Source of the DNA: Aliivibrio fischeri
GTDB lineage: Bacteria; Pseudomonadota; Gammaproteobacteria; Enterobacterales; Vibrionaceae
Direction: 5' to 3'
NCBI GenBank assembly: GCA_038993745.2
Contig: CP160630.1
Span: 1,116,001-1,180,000, forward strand
Length of the DNA stretch: 64,000 bases
The position numbers were made by a program, and so were the translations under genes. Below the pieces are notes generated by a model, which saw only the letters and a program-made list of their open reading frames with translations, searched no databases and was not told the origin of the DNA. Shown in pieces: positions 1 through 8,478 of the stretch (position 1 is its first letter; each line of letters begins with the position of its first letter).

Positions 1-522
1 CTCTGCGGTCATACACGTTGGAACCTTTTTAGAATATACTTTAGGGTATACGTCAACTTTAGGGAACTGGATATGCTCACTATCAGAGCTCATGCAACCT
101 GTTTGTGCACTTTCCATTATCATTTGATGAAAATTTTGAGTAATAGCGCGGGATTGCTCCATATCAACGCCAAATACCCGAAAATCTTTATGATAGAGTC
201 CTCGAACACCGCCAAAATTAAAGCGTCCTTTAGACATTTGATCTAACAATAAAATGTCTTCTAACTGACGAACTGGATGCTCAGTTGGAATAACCACTCC
301 CATGGTACCTACATTTATTTTTTTAGTTCTACCTAGTACGTTAGCTGCTGCGGTAAATAAACTCCCAGTCAATCCAAACTCTGTAAAATGATGCTCCAAA
401 ATCCAATATGTATCAAACCCGACTTCTTCAGAAGCAACGCTCAACCGAACAAAGCGCTCCATGACTTCCCTATGACTTTCACTCGGAGGTTGATACGAAA
501 AACAAATATTTCCAAATTTCAT
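1..522 (-). CDS. luxA: Luciferase alpha subunit, 3' part beyond window
   Basis: The catalytic alpha chain of bacterial luciferase oxidises FMNH2 and a long-chain aldehyde with O2 and emits blue-green light, as a cytoplasmic heterodimer with LuxB. I translated the whole 174-codon segment by hand. It opens with [13 protein letters not shown], has no stop and runs off the window at residue 174. The flavin-site His pair is present (H44, H45), as are the [17 protein letters not shown] stretch and the CMTAE segment. Position 106 is Val, where V. harveyi has the reactive Cys. The start ATG at 522 follows an AAGGA ribosome site. It lies directly downstream of luxD in the lux operon; luxB, luxE and luxG are expected beyond the left edge. 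Identification is certain; completeness cannot be judged. Confidence 0.97.
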   Translation of the reverse strand, partial: MKFGNICFSYQPPSESHREVMERFVRLSVASEEVGFDTYWILEHHFTEFGLTGSLFTAAANVLGRTKKINVGTMGVVIPTEHPVRQLEDILLLDQMSKGRFNFGGVRGLYHKDFRVFGVDMEQSRAITQNFHQMIMESAQTGCMSSDSEHIQFPKVDVYPKVYSKKVPTCMTAE

Positions 523-544
523 GGTTTTTATTCCTTCTTAATAA

Positions 545-1468
545 TTAGGCCATTTCCAATAATTCATTCTCTATTTTATTTCTTAATCTTCGCTCTTTAA
601 CTGTTGTACTTGTCAAGTTTTCAAACCCTGGTTCAACTATTTCAATATCTAAATCTAATAAACCCTCATCTAAAGCTACTGCGGCTCTGGTTACTGATTC
701 ATAAAAATTCCTCAAGACCACAAGATTCTCACCGAGATCGTGAGAACTTCCAATCAACGAATAAAGCTTACATCGAGTAGAATTAATACTATCAATCACC
801 CTCTCCACTTCACTTTGCTTAACCCAACTATCATCATTCGCCGTAAATGCAATAAACGGAATATTGAGTCCTCGTACCGCCATAAATGTCGAATCTAATG
901 TGTCCCACTTGTTTTTAAGACAGTCCGACACAAAAACCTTAGAACCTAAATTATGACCTTCAAAGTCAAGATCATCTGGCAATTCTTCGATAGGTAATGG
1001 TAAATAGTCATACTTCAAAGCCTTCTCTAAAGTATCCCGTAAATTTACAACGCCAACCGCAGTAATGAGAAACGATGCATCAATATCATTTATTACTTCA
1101 TAAGCGATCCGCGCCGATAAACTTGCTGCGATAATTCCTAGGTTTTGAATCCCTTTAGCTCTTAACCAACCAACAACAATGAGCAAACTATGTTTACCTA
1201 TTGACATCGAAAATTCATCTATTTGGCCACTACTTAAACCAACATGATGTAAGGAGTCATAGCGAATAACACGGAAACCATTGCTAGACAAATACTCAGC
1301 AAGACCAGCAAAATGATCCATCCTACGAGCAAAACCTGCAGCAATGACAACGGTACTATTTTTTTTATGAGTATCACTCTTAGGAGGAGTCTCCCAAACC
1401 CGAATCGACTGACCATTTTCAAGCTCAATAATATGATCAATGGTGAAAAAGGTACTTTCATCTTTCAT
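545..1468 (-). CDS. luxD: Myristoyl-ACP thioesterase LuxD
   Basis: LuxD releases myristate from acyl-ACP to feed the fatty acid reductase complex LuxCE, which makes the aldehyde substrate of luciferase. The 307-residue protein has the family length. It has an alpha/beta-hydrolase fold with the nucleophile Ser in AASLSAR (near residue 116), an acidic residue in TANDDSW and the catalytic His in GSSHDLGEN. Start ATG at 1468 is preceded by an AAGGAAA site and lies 15 bases after luxC. The reading frame is intact, so if luxC really is broken here, luxD has not yet decayed. It is co-transcribed from the luxI promoter. Confidence 0.97.
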   Translation of the reverse strand: MKDESTFFTIDHIIELENGQSIRVWETPPKSDTHKKNSTVVIAAGFARRMDHFAGLAEYLSSNGFRVIRYDSLHHVGLSSGQIDEFSMSIGKHSLLIVVGWLRAKGIQNLGIIAASLSARIAYEVINDIDASFLITAVGVVNLRDTLEKALKYDYLPLPIEELPDDLDFEGHNLGSKVFVSDCLKNKWDTLDSTFMAVRGLNIPFIAFTANDDSWVKQSEVERVIDSINSTRCKLYSLIGSSHDLGENLVVLRNFYESVTRAAVALDEGLLDLDIEIVEPGFENLTSTTVKERRLRNKIENELLEMA

Positions 1469-1483
1469 ACAGTTTCCTTTTAA

Positions 1484-2922
1484 CTATGGAACAAAAACTA
1501 AAAACTTATCTTCTTCTAGATAGCGTGTTTGTTCAATTTCAACCGCAACATCCTTGGTTGTATAATGAAATGGCCTTTCATGTGATATAAACCTAACTAA
1601 GTACTGAAGAGGAGATAATGAATCATGGGCTCCTCCAACTCTGAAGACGTTATTCATTCCCGACTCAACAATTCTCTCAACGCCACTCATCGCCAATTTA
1701 TCTCTATATTTTACTGAGACCTCCCAAGGATAAATAGAAACTGTCTGTGTACTATTTTTGTTTACAAAAGGAAGTACTTCATTAATATCGGATACTTGGT
1801 GTATATATACGCTCCGAGATAACGGTTGATTTCCAAAGCTATTTATAGGAGATTTAATCATTAACCAAGCTTGATTATCCCCTTTTCTTACTTCATAGCC
1901 GGAAAAGACTCCTTCTCTTTCAGTAAGAGAAAACGCCGCTTTTTCATCAAAATTATTTACACCTTTTGGTAAAATTTTTTCATATCGATCAAGCTGTTTT
2001 TCAAGCTCATCTAAAAATAGTGACAAATTTTCTCCGATGTAATAAACGTCCTGAGTGGAAAAGCAGGCTTGCTGATCATAGAAACAAATATCATGGGCAA
2101 CCCCCATTGCTGCGGCCTCCATATCTTTAGGTTCTTCAATGATACTTAAACTTTTCTTTGGCCCAAATTTCAGAATATCCACATGAGGAGGTGAGTGTTT
2201 TACCGCCCATTTAATCGCTTCTTCTCCCCCCAAGCAATGACAACATCTGCATGACTCATAATTTTTTGAGGTAAAGTCATATCTTCATTATGCGGCCAAT
2301 ACATAACAGACATTGATTTAGTTATCGGATGATCAGCATTAACGTCAATAAAACTCGAAACCAAAGCCGTTGCAGTAAAGGGATCCGAAGAAGAGGTTTT
2401 AATTATGCATTCATTTTTTGTTAAAATAGCACGCAAAATAGATGTCACTCCTGATAATGGAACATTACCAGCTAACAAGTGAACAGAAACGCCTTTTGCT
2501 TGTGCTTTTACATAACAATCACCTCGTGGAATCCATTCATCTAACACATGTATAGAGCCTAAATCGTAATTAACAATGTCATACAAAGCACTTTTAGAAC
2601 ACAATAACATGGCTATCCAATTGGCCTCTAATCTTGCCATTTCATCAGAATAACCGAGATATTTTTTTAACTCACGAATATAGCTTCGTCGTCGACTGTA
2701 TTCTTCACTTTTCCATCGTTGACCCACGGTATATAAAAAATTCACAATTTGATTTAAGTTAAGATCTATTTTATTTCTAAAATTTAATGTTCTTAAAACT
2801 GAATCTTCCGTAATAACAGATAATTTAATTTTATTATCACTATTTAGGTTTATTTCTTTATAAGCGTTATTATTAAATTCTTGAACAACACCATTAATTA
2901 TCATTGGAATACATTTAATCAT
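1484..2922 (-). pseudogene. luxC: Acyl-CoA reductase LuxC, split by a one-base deletion
   Basis: LuxC is the NADPH-dependent fatty acid reductase that makes the aldehyde for luciferase. The N-terminal 239 residues read in one frame and end at 2200; the rest, including the acyl-accepting Cys in DQQACFSTQ, reads in another frame from about 2233. The break falls at six G on the coding strand (C at 2226-2231). Seven G would give [12 protein letters not shown], the expected sequence, and a 479-residue protein of exactly the family length. No other stop is visible. The lesion could be a sequencing deletion, a real null mutation or a slipped G tract. It sits 35 bases downstream of luxI and 15 bases upstream of luxD. 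Confidence 0.93.
2226..2231 (-). repeat. G6 tract at the luxC frameshift
   Basis: Six G on the luxC coding strand, where seven are needed to keep the frame. A homopolymer G run is a classic site for both slipped-strand mutation and sequencing under-call. Nine similar one-base losses elsewhere in the window favour the second. Confidence 0.75.
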
Positions 2923-2957
2923 TATTGTTCCTATAATACATTTATTATATTCTAGTA

Positions 2958-3539
2958 TTAACTTGATACAGCTTTTCTAAACTGTTCATTAATTGGCATA
3001 GACAATACAACAGACCTAGTATTACCTAATAGATGGATTTCTTTATCCCCAATACGGTGACAAGGAACTTTAATACGCTTAAGAAACCTTTCTATCGCTG
3101 TTGATGTTACTGTTACATATTCTGTAATCCCTCTACTAACTGCGTGTTTATATATCGCTTCAAATAGCTTCATAGTCACTTCACTTGCAGAGTTATTTAT
3201 TTTTGAGCTATTCTTCCCAACAGCAAAACGACTTAATTCGACTATATTAGGGGCTCTCGGAGGCACTTGCCCTCCGAGTAATTTAGGAAACACACTTTTT
3301 AACATATAATCACCCGTTGTGGGTAATAGACGCCAACACCCATTTACCTTTTCAGTATCATCGCAGGCATAAATATATTCTGCATTTGAGTTATCATATT
3401 CATCTGATTCAAGGTTATCTTCACTAACCAAATCCCACTCAAGTCTTTGTTTAAACACTTGATAACGAAGACTAAGAATGCCTCTATACTCATCTGATGG
3501 GATAGCCAAAAAGTTCGATTTTTTTATCATTATAGTCAT
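2958..3539 (-). CDS. luxI: Acyl-homoserine lactone synthase LuxI
   Basis: LuxI makes N-3-oxohexanoyl-homoserine lactone from S-adenosylmethionine and an acyl-ACP; the signal diffuses freely and binds LuxR. The 193-residue protein starts [14 protein letters not shown]. It keeps the invariant synthase residues R25, F29, W35, D46, D49, R70, F84, E101 and R104. Start ATG at 3539 follows an AGAGAGG ribosome site. It is the first gene of luxICDA(BEG) and lies downstream of the lux box and a TATAGT -10, so it is under positive feedback by LuxR. The acyl chain is inferred from similarity to the A. fischeri enzyme. Confidence 0.98.
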   Translation of the reverse strand: MTIMIKKSNFLAIPSDEYRGILSLRYQVFKQRLEWDLVSEDNLESDEYDNSNAEYIYACDDTEKVNGCWRLLPTTGDYMLKSVFPKLLGGQVPPRAPNIVELSRFAVGKNSSKINNSASEVTMKLFEAIYKHAVSRGITEYVTVTSTAIERFLKRIKVPCHRIGDKEIHLLGNTRSVVLSMPINEQFRKAVSS

Positions 3540-3563
3540 GTAACCTCTCTGTATGTTTACATG

Positions 3564-3569
3564 ACTATA
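3564..3569 (-). promoter_or_regulatory. luxI promoter -10 element
   Basis: TATAGT on the minus strand, 21 bases downstream of the lux box and 25 bases before the luxI ATG. There is no good -35; in this promoter class LuxR bound at the lux box takes that role. The predicted start near 3557 puts the lux box centre about 43 bases upstream, as in A. fischeri. Confidence 0.75.
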
Positions 3570-3590
3570 ACAAACTGTTGCACGACAGAA

Positions 3591-3610
3591 ACCTGTACTA
3601 TCCTACAGCC
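3591..3610. promoter_or_regulatory. lux box (LuxR operator)
   Basis: A 20-base imperfect palindrome, acctgtactatcctacagcc, matches 17 of 20 positions of the classical A. fischeri lux box in its reverse orientation. It lies in the luxI-luxR intergenic region at the correct distance from the luxI -10. LuxR with 3-oxo-C6-homoserine lactone should bind here and activate luxICDABEG. Confidence 0.9.
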
Positions 3611-3644
3611 AAAATGTTAACACTACGTTCTAATCAAGACACAA

Positions 3645-3666
3645 AAATGTGACTAACGTCAAATAA
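3645..3666. promoter_or_regulatory. CRP site upstream of luxR
   Basis: TGTGA, six bases, then TCAAA (3648-3663) matches the CRP core at 9 of 10 positions, with A-rich flanks. Its centre is about 59 bases before the luxR start predicted from the AT-rich -10 near 3701-3707. That agrees with the known cAMP-CRP activation of luxR in A. fischeri. Confidence 0.75.
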
Positions 3667-3749
3667 ATTGGAACCAACATCACTAAATTTCCAGTTTAAT
3701 GTTATATAACACGCAAAAAATATAACAACTAAGCTAGGTGAAAAAAAAG

Positions 3750-4517
3750 ATGAATACTAAAAACATAAATATTAATGACACAGAGAAGGTAATTAATAAA
3801 ATTAAAACTTGTGCTAATAATAATGATATTAAGCAATGCTTATCTGAAATGACGAGAATAATACATTGTGAATATTATCTATTCGCTATTATTTATCCTC
3901 ATTCAATGATTAAACCTGATGTTTCAATTATAGATAACTACCCTGAAAAATGGCGTAAATATTATGATGATGCGGAGTTACTAAAGTATGATCCTATAGT
4001 AGATTACTCTAACTCGTATCATTCACCAATTAATTGGAATGTATTCGAAAACAAATCAATAAAGAAAAAGTATCCAAATGTAATCAAAGAAGCAAAAGAA
4101 TCAGGGCTCATTACTGGATTTAGTTTTCCAATTCATACTGCAAATAATGGTTTTGGAATGCTTAGTTTTGCTCATTCAGATAAAGACATTTATACAGACA
4201 GCTTATTTTTACACGCCTGTAAAAATGTACCGTTAATGCTTCCTTTCTTAGTCGATAATTATCGAAAAATAAATACAACACCTAAAAAGTTAGATGTGGA
4301 TTTAACAAAAAGAGAAAAAGAATGCTTAGTGTGGGCGAGTGAAGGAAAAAGCACATGGGATATTTCAAAAATACTAGGCTGCAGTGAGCGTACTGTTACT
4401 TTTCATTTAACCAATGCTCAAATGAAGCTCAATACAACTAACCGCTGCCAAAGTATTTCTAAAGCGATTTTAACCGGTGCCATTGATTGTCCATACTTTA
4501 AAAAATTAAGTAAATGA
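3750..4517 (+). CDS. luxR: Quorum-sensing activator LuxR
   Basis: LuxR binds 3-oxo-C6-homoserine lactone and activates the lux operon from the lux box. The 255-residue protein has the N-terminal signal-binding domain, with W68, Y72, D81 and P82 in the ligand pocket, and a C-terminal LuxR/FixJ helix-turn-helix (LTKREKECLVWASEGKS, then ISKILGCSERTVTFH). A longer frame opens with GTG at 3738, but the AGG at 3736-3738 fits the ATG at 3750 and the family N-terminus. It is divergent from luxI with a CRP site upstream. The C-terminus carries a few extra residues (KKLSK) compared with the A. fischeri protein. The gene ends in a terminator hairpin. Confidence 0.97.
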   Translation: MNTKNININDTEKVINKIKTCANNNDIKQCLSEMTRIIHCEYYLFAIIYPHSMIKPDVSIIDNYPEKWRKYYDDAELLKYDPIVDYSNSYHSPINWNVFENKSIKKKYPNVIKEAKESGLITGFSFPIHTANNGFGMLSFAHSDKDIYTDSLFLHACKNVPLMLPFLVDNYRKINTTPKKLDVDLTKREKECLVWASEGKSTWDISKILGCSERTVTFHLTNAQMKLNTTNRCQSISKAILTGAIDCPYFKKLSK

Positions 4518-4552
4518 GTAAAACTTTATACCTATTATACTTTACTCTTTTT
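4516..4552 (+). terminator. luxR terminator
   Basis: GAGTAAA at 4516-4522 pairs with TTTACTC at 4541-4547, followed by a T run. The hairpin overlaps the luxR stop codon and lies between luxR and the convergent channel gene. Confidence 0.7.
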
Positions 4553-4553
4553 A

Positions 4554-5399
4554 CTACTCTGTTTTCTGTGGAAAATTGATCTCATACATTTCCATGAAGT
4601 CTTGACGAATAAGTTGTTCTAAATGAGATGCTTTTTCTGTTGGACAAAAGATCATGTAGTGCACTTTTTGATCGCCCATTGAAGTAGTCGTAATATGAAT
4701 ATGGGGCTCTGAACCTGGAAGATCGACACCTGCGTGCTTCTCTATTACGCTGTTATAGCGTCGAGCTACTTCGATAAACTCTTCACAATGAACATCGATC
4801 TTTGCTAATAGATCCGGTAACATTGGGTATAGATTCACGAACTCTTTAACACAGATTGAGAAGTTATGATAAACATAACGCTTCATGAAATTCAGATTTT
4901 TTACTGGGTATGTAAAGAACATACTGTTTGGAAGTGTAGCTGTTTTACCTGTGTAATCATATTGACCATGGTGCAAATCGATCTCTTGGATAACCGTAGC
5001 CATCATGTTGTGCTCAATAACTTCACCACATAAAGAGCCTACTTCAATCCAATCTCCTATTCGAAATGAACGAGAACTTGCACGTTGAATAGAGCCAGTA
5101 AAACACAAAATAATTTCTTTCGATGCCACCACAATTGCGACGGCAATAGCAGTAACTGATAAAGCAAATTCATTAATCTCAGATTGCCATAAAATAAATA
5201 ACGTAATAACAATTACAGTAAACGAACCATTTTTAGTTCGAGAAATCCATTTACGCTGATCTTCAGTTAGGAAAGCAATATCACCACGAATATGCTTTAC
5301 TGCATAATGGCGCAATAAGAAGATGAAGCTAATAATCAACACACTAAAAATCATCTTATGTGTTAATAAAAAATCTATTACTAGTAACAGTCTATCCAC
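4554..5399 (-). CDS. MscS-family mechanosensitive channel protein
   Basis: This is a 281-residue inner-membrane protein with hydrophobic segments at about residues 6-28 and 58-95. They are followed by the MscS beta domain (RSFRIGDWIEVGSLCGEVIEHN, then LPNSMFF), where the RIGDWIEV block is the family signature. MscS channels release osmolytes during hypo-osmotic shock. The pore helix is less Gly/Ala-rich than in E. coli MscS, and the protein is closer to the short MscS-like paralogues. It converges on luxR and stands alone. The family is clear; gating and physiological role are not. Confidence 0.85.
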   Translation of the reverse strand: MDRLLLVIDFLLTHKMIFSVLIISFIFLLRHYAVKHIRGDIAFLTEDQRKWISRTKNGSFTVIVITLFILWQSEINEFALSVTAIAVAIVVASKEIILCFTGSIQRASSRSFRIGDWIEVGSLCGEVIEHNMMATVIQEIDLHHGQYDYTGKTATLPNSMFFTYPVKNLNFMKRYVYHNFSICVKEFVNLYPMLPDLLAKIDVHCEEFIEVARRYNSVIEKHAGVDLPGSEPHIHITTTSMGDQKVHYMIFCPTEKASHLEQLIRQDFMEMYEINFPQKTE

Positions 5400-5534
5400 G
5401 CTTACCTCTTCTACTTACTGCTTTATTCTCGACAACTAGCAGTAAATATCCCATAGGTAGACCATAATTTCATCCCCATCTATCAATTTACTCGAACTTG
5501 ATTCACTTTATCATCATATTAATAATCCTTTTGA

Positions 5535-5729
5535 TTAAGAATGAGTCACTTCTGAATACTCACCTTCGATGATTCGTGCTTCTTTATCTTCATTTGATTC
5601 CGTTTTACGGCTATGTGTTTTCGACATAATAAAGCCGACAATACTTAATCCCACAGCAAAAAATAGGCTCGAAACCAAGACAAAAAAGCCAATGAATAAA
5701 GCAACAATAGTAGCTAATAACTGTTTCAT
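5535..5729 (-). CDS. Small membrane protein, unknown function
   Basis: I do not recognise this 64-residue protein. It has one long hydrophobic stretch (about residues 4-35, possibly two short helices) and then a charged tail ending IIEGEYSEVTHS. An upstream GAGAGAT ribosome site 8 bases before the ATG supports translation. The arrangement suggests an inner-membrane anchor with a cytoplasmic acidic tail. It stands alone, 135 bases upstream of the channel gene on the same strand, so an operon with it is possible. Confidence 0.6.
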   Translation of the reverse strand: MKQLLATIVALFIGFFVLVSSLFFAVGLSIVGFIMSKTHSRKTESNEDKEARIIEGEYSEVTHS

Positions 5730-6035
5730 ATTTTATCTCTCATTATGAATGAAATTTTATAATATCAAGCCAATTCTGAACACAAGATGAACGATCAAAT
5801 CATAACCCAAAATAATGCTCTCAAATAAATAACAAACAAATCAATAATGAAACACTTCAACATAAAAATCTACATTTTCAGATAGATCACAAAATATAAA
5901 ACTATTTATACAATCTTTTATTTATAGAAATACTTTTTGATAATTATCAAGCCACTCAAAATCGATTCACGCAAAATACCCCTAAATGGTTAATCCAATA
6001 CAATTTCTAATCTTTAAATTTTAAACGAGGTATTT
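5730..6035. other. Intergenic region before the yjiH operon
   Basis: A 306-base, very AT-rich spacer between divergent genes. It must hold the promoters of the small membrane protein and of the yjiH operon, and an ACGAGGT ribosome site precedes yjiH. I see no convincing operator, hairpin or further ORF. A weak CRP-like half site (TGTGATC on the minus strand near 5885) is not strong enough to call. Confidence 0.5.
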
Positions 6036-6773
6036 ATGACTCAATCGGCTGATAAAGCACGTAAAGTCGGTATTGGCAGCTATGTGGCTCTGGCCTTTGC
6101 TGTTGTGTTCTTCTCTGGCTTTATGCAATCAAATGAATGGTATGGTGTTTTTGACTTTACAACACTAAATGGTTCATTTGGTAAAGTTGCGTATTCTGTT
6201 TCTGAAACAGCGGACGGCGTTCAAGCGGCAACCACTTCTCTACGTGGTAAAGGCGGTAGCGGTGCTCGTGACGGTTTCATTTTCGCATTAACTCTGATCC
6301 CTACCGTTATGTTTGCATTAGGTATGATCAACGTACTTGAACATTACGGTGCACTTGATGCTGCTCGTAAGCTTCTTACTCCTCTTCTACGTCCATTAAT
6401 GGGTATTCCGGGTAACTCTGGTTTAGCATTAATTGCATCATTACAGAGTACCGATGCAGGAGCTGCGATGACTCGTCAACTAAAAGACGAGAAACATCTA
6501 ACCAAGCGAGAAACTGACATTTTCACAATGTTCCAATTCACAGCTGGTGCAGCAATTGTAAACTTCTTCTCATCTGGTGCGGTATTATTCACTCTAACTA
6601 ACCCAGATGGCTCTTTAGCTGTTCCATCATCAATTGGTCTAGCTGTTGTTGTTATGTTTGCTTTCAAATTTGTTGGTGCAAACTTATTCCGTATTTACCT
6701 AAATGTGACTGAAGGTAAAGAAGGACAAGATGATGACAAACAAGATAAAAAAATGACTGAGGAGACAGCATAA
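6036..6773 (+). CDS. yjiH: YjiH-like nucleoside-recognition/gate-domain membrane protein
   Basis: A 245-residue polytopic inner-membrane protein of the YjiH family, with the nucleoside recognition (gate) domain also found in spore maturation proteins SpmA/SpmB. Predicted helices lie around residues 14-32, 82-102, 120-145 and 165-215; the QSTDAGAAMTRQLK loop is typical. E. coli yjiH lies with yjiG and the isoaspartyl dipeptidase gene iadA; here the third gene is an M20 peptidase instead. That suggests a two-part transporter for a small peptide or amino acid conjugate, but the substrate is unknown. The stop overlaps the yjiG start by one base (TAATG). Confidence 0.85.
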   Translation: MTQSADKARKVGIGSYVALAFAVVFFSGFMQSNEWYGVFDFTTLNGSFGKVAYSVSETADGVQAATTSLRGKGGSGARDGFIFALTLIPTVMFALGMINVLEHYGALDAARKLLTPLLRPLMGIPGNSGLALIASLQSTDAGAAMTRQLKDEKHLTKRETDIFTMFQFTAGAAIVNFFSSGAVLFTLTNPDGSLAVPSSIGLAVVVMFAFKFVGANLFRIYLNVTEGKEGQDDDKQDKKMTEETA

Positions 6774-7240
6774 TGAGCGACGTTAAAGCAAAAAAACCTA
6801 TGGTTACCGATATCTTTGTTGAAGGCGCTAAAAAAGGCTGGGTTATTGCAACCACTTCAACGGTTCCTAACGTATTAATGGCATTTGTTATTATCAAAGC
6901 TCTTCAGATTACGGGCGCGCTTGATTTAATGGGTTCTATCTTCTCTCCTATTATGGCTATCTTTGGTCTTCCAGGTGAAGCTGCGGCAGTATTAATTGGT
7001 GCTTGGATGTCAATGGGCGGCGCAGTTGGTGTGGTTATTACTCTGTTTGACCAAGGTATCCTAAATGGTGCACACATTGCGATTCTTGCACCGGCAATTT
7101 ACTTAATGGGCTCACAAGTACAATACATGGGCCGTATCATGGGTCCTATCGGTACTGAAGGTCGCTATATCCCAGTAATGATTGCGATCTCAGTATTAAA
7201 CGCATTCGGTGCAATGTTTGTTATGAACATGATTCTATAA
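6773..7240 (+). CDS. yjiG: YjiG-like membrane protein
   Basis: This 155-residue inner-membrane protein matches E. coli YjiG in size and character, with helices at about residues 22-45, 50-75, 80-105 and 125-150. The two gate-domain halves, YjiH and YjiG, are probably one functional complex, since they are translationally coupled through the TAATG overlap. The following peptidase gene starts 9 bases after its stop, so all three form one operon. The probable role is transport linked to the peptidase. No experimental function of the pair is known to me. Confidence 0.83.
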   Translation: MSDVKAKKPMVTDIFVEGAKKGWVIATTSTVPNVLMAFVIIKALQITGALDLMGSIFSPIMAIFGLPGEAAAVLIGAWMSMGGAVGVVITLFDQGILNGAHIAILAPAIYLMGSQVQYMGRIMGPIGTEGRYIPVMIAISVLNAFGAMFVMNMIL

Positions 7241-7249
7241 GGATTTCTG

Positions 7250-8374
7250 ATGAACTTTTCTCTAAACGATTATCTAGAAGAACTACGCCCTCTTATTGAC
7301 GTGGATTGCGGTACGTATACCGTTGAAGGCATCGAAGTTATTGCTAATCAAATGGCAGCTAAATACGAAGCAATGGATGGCTGGTCTGTTAAGCGTATTG
7401 ACTGTGGCAAAGCAGGCGTTGGCCTTGAAGTTCGCAACAAACCTGAAGCTGAACATATTGATGTGATGATGATTGGTCACATGGATACGGTTTTCCCTGT
7501 AGGTACAGCGGCAGAGCGTCCAATGTCTTTGGATGCTGAAAAAGCGTATGGTCCAGGTGTTTCTGATATGAAATCTGGATTATTAAACGTGGTATATGCA
7601 CTACGTAACTTAGACCAAACAGTATTAGATAAGCTGTCTATTTGCGTGTGTATGAACCCAGATGAAGAGACAGGATCATTAGATTCAGTTGACTGGATCC
7701 AAGAAACAGCGAAAAAAGCGAAAAACGTATTGGTTGCAGAAGCAGCCCGTGCGGACGGTGGCTTAGTTAAAGCTCGTAAAGGCATGGCTCGCTACAAAAT
7801 GACCTTCAACGGTAAAGCCGCTCACGCTGGTAACGAACCTGAGAATGGCCGTAGTGCGATCACTGAAATGGCAAACTGGATCTTAGCGACAAACGCGATG
7901 ACTAACTTTGAATCAGGCACTACGTTAAACGTAGGCGTGGTCTCTGGTGGTGCTGGCGCAAACATCGTTCCTGATTTAGCAACAGCTATCGTTGATGTTC
8001 GTTTCTGGGATAACGCAGAATATGACCAAGTAGATACTACTTTAAATGGCATGATTACAACGCCATTTGTGGATGGAGTATCGATTGAACTGGTTCGTGA
8101 AGCGTATAAGCCTTCTATGGTGCCATCAGAGCAAACTGAAGCACTAATGGCGATGATTGAAGAATCAGCTCAAGAGCTAAACATTGATATCAACTGGAAA
8201 GAAGTGGGTGGCGGCTCTGATGCTAACAACACTGCGATCTTAGGTGTTCCAACATTAGATGGTCTAGGCCCTATCGGTGCAGGTTTCCACAGTGCTGATG
8301 AATACTTACTGCTTGAGTCAATCGAACCGCGCATTAAGCTACTAATGAGCGTATTAACGAAATTAGCTAAATAG
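7250..8374 (+). CDS. M20 family metallopeptidase (glutamate carboxypeptidase type)
   Basis: A 374-residue dizinc exopeptidase of the M20A type, closest in layout to carboxypeptidase G2 and related acyl-amino acid hydrolases. Metal ligands and catalytic residues are visible in MIGHMDTVFP (His, Asp), GPGVSDMKSG (bridging Asp), NPDEETGS (catalytic Glu and ligand) and near the end GAGFHSADEY (His). The dimerisation domain lies at about residues 175-285. No signal peptide is present, so it is cytoplasmic. As the third gene of the yjiHG operon it probably cleaves what that pair imports. The substrate could be a gamma-glutamyl or N-acyl amino acid; this is inference. Confidence 0.87.
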   Translation: MNFSLNDYLEELRPLIDVDCGTYTVEGIEVIANQMAAKYEAMDGWSVKRIDCGKAGVGLEVRNKPEAEHIDVMMIGHMDTVFPVGTAAERPMSLDAEKAYGPGVSDMKSGLLNVVYALRNLDQTVLDKLSICVCMNPDEETGSLDSVDWIQETAKKAKNVLVAEAARADGGLVKARKGMARYKMTFNGKAAHAGNEPENGRSAITEMANWILATNAMTNFESGTTLNVGVVSGGAGANIVPDLATAIVDVRFWDNAEYDQVDTTLNGMITTPFVDGVSIELVREAYKPSMVPSEQTEALMAMIEESAQELNIDINWKEVGGGSDANNTAILGVPTLDGLGPIGAGFHSADEYLLLESIEPRIKLLMSVLTKLAK

Positions 8375-8419
8375 TATTTGTGATATAACGATAACAACGC
8401 TTTTAGCTAGGTAACAAAA

Positions 8420-8454
8420 TAAAACAGCGAGCATTTGGCTCGCTGTTTTTTTAT
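8420..8454 (+). terminator. Terminator of the yjiHG-peptidase operon
   Basis: A perfect 11-base stem (8422-8432 with 8438-8448, AAACAGCGAGC/GCTCGCTGTTT) with a 5-base loop and a T run. It lies between the peptidase gene and the convergent AraC-type gene and could serve both strands. Confidence 0.9.
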
Positions 8455-8478
8455 CTTTTTTAATCAATACGTTTTTAA

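Noticed and set aside
388..600. 70-residue frame on the plus strand over the luxD/luxA junction
   Set aside because: It is a shadow of luxA and luxD, which are clearly read on the minus strand; it has no ribosome site and no family resemblance.
2200..2233. Programmed ribosomal frameshift in luxC
   Set aside because: A G6 run lacks the classic slippery heptamer and a pseudoknot was not seen. The same one-base loss in eight other genes makes a common sequence error more likely.
3738..3749. GTG start giving a longer LuxR
   Set aside because: The AGG ribosome site overlaps this GTG and is properly spaced only for the ATG at 3750; the known N-terminus matches the shorter form.
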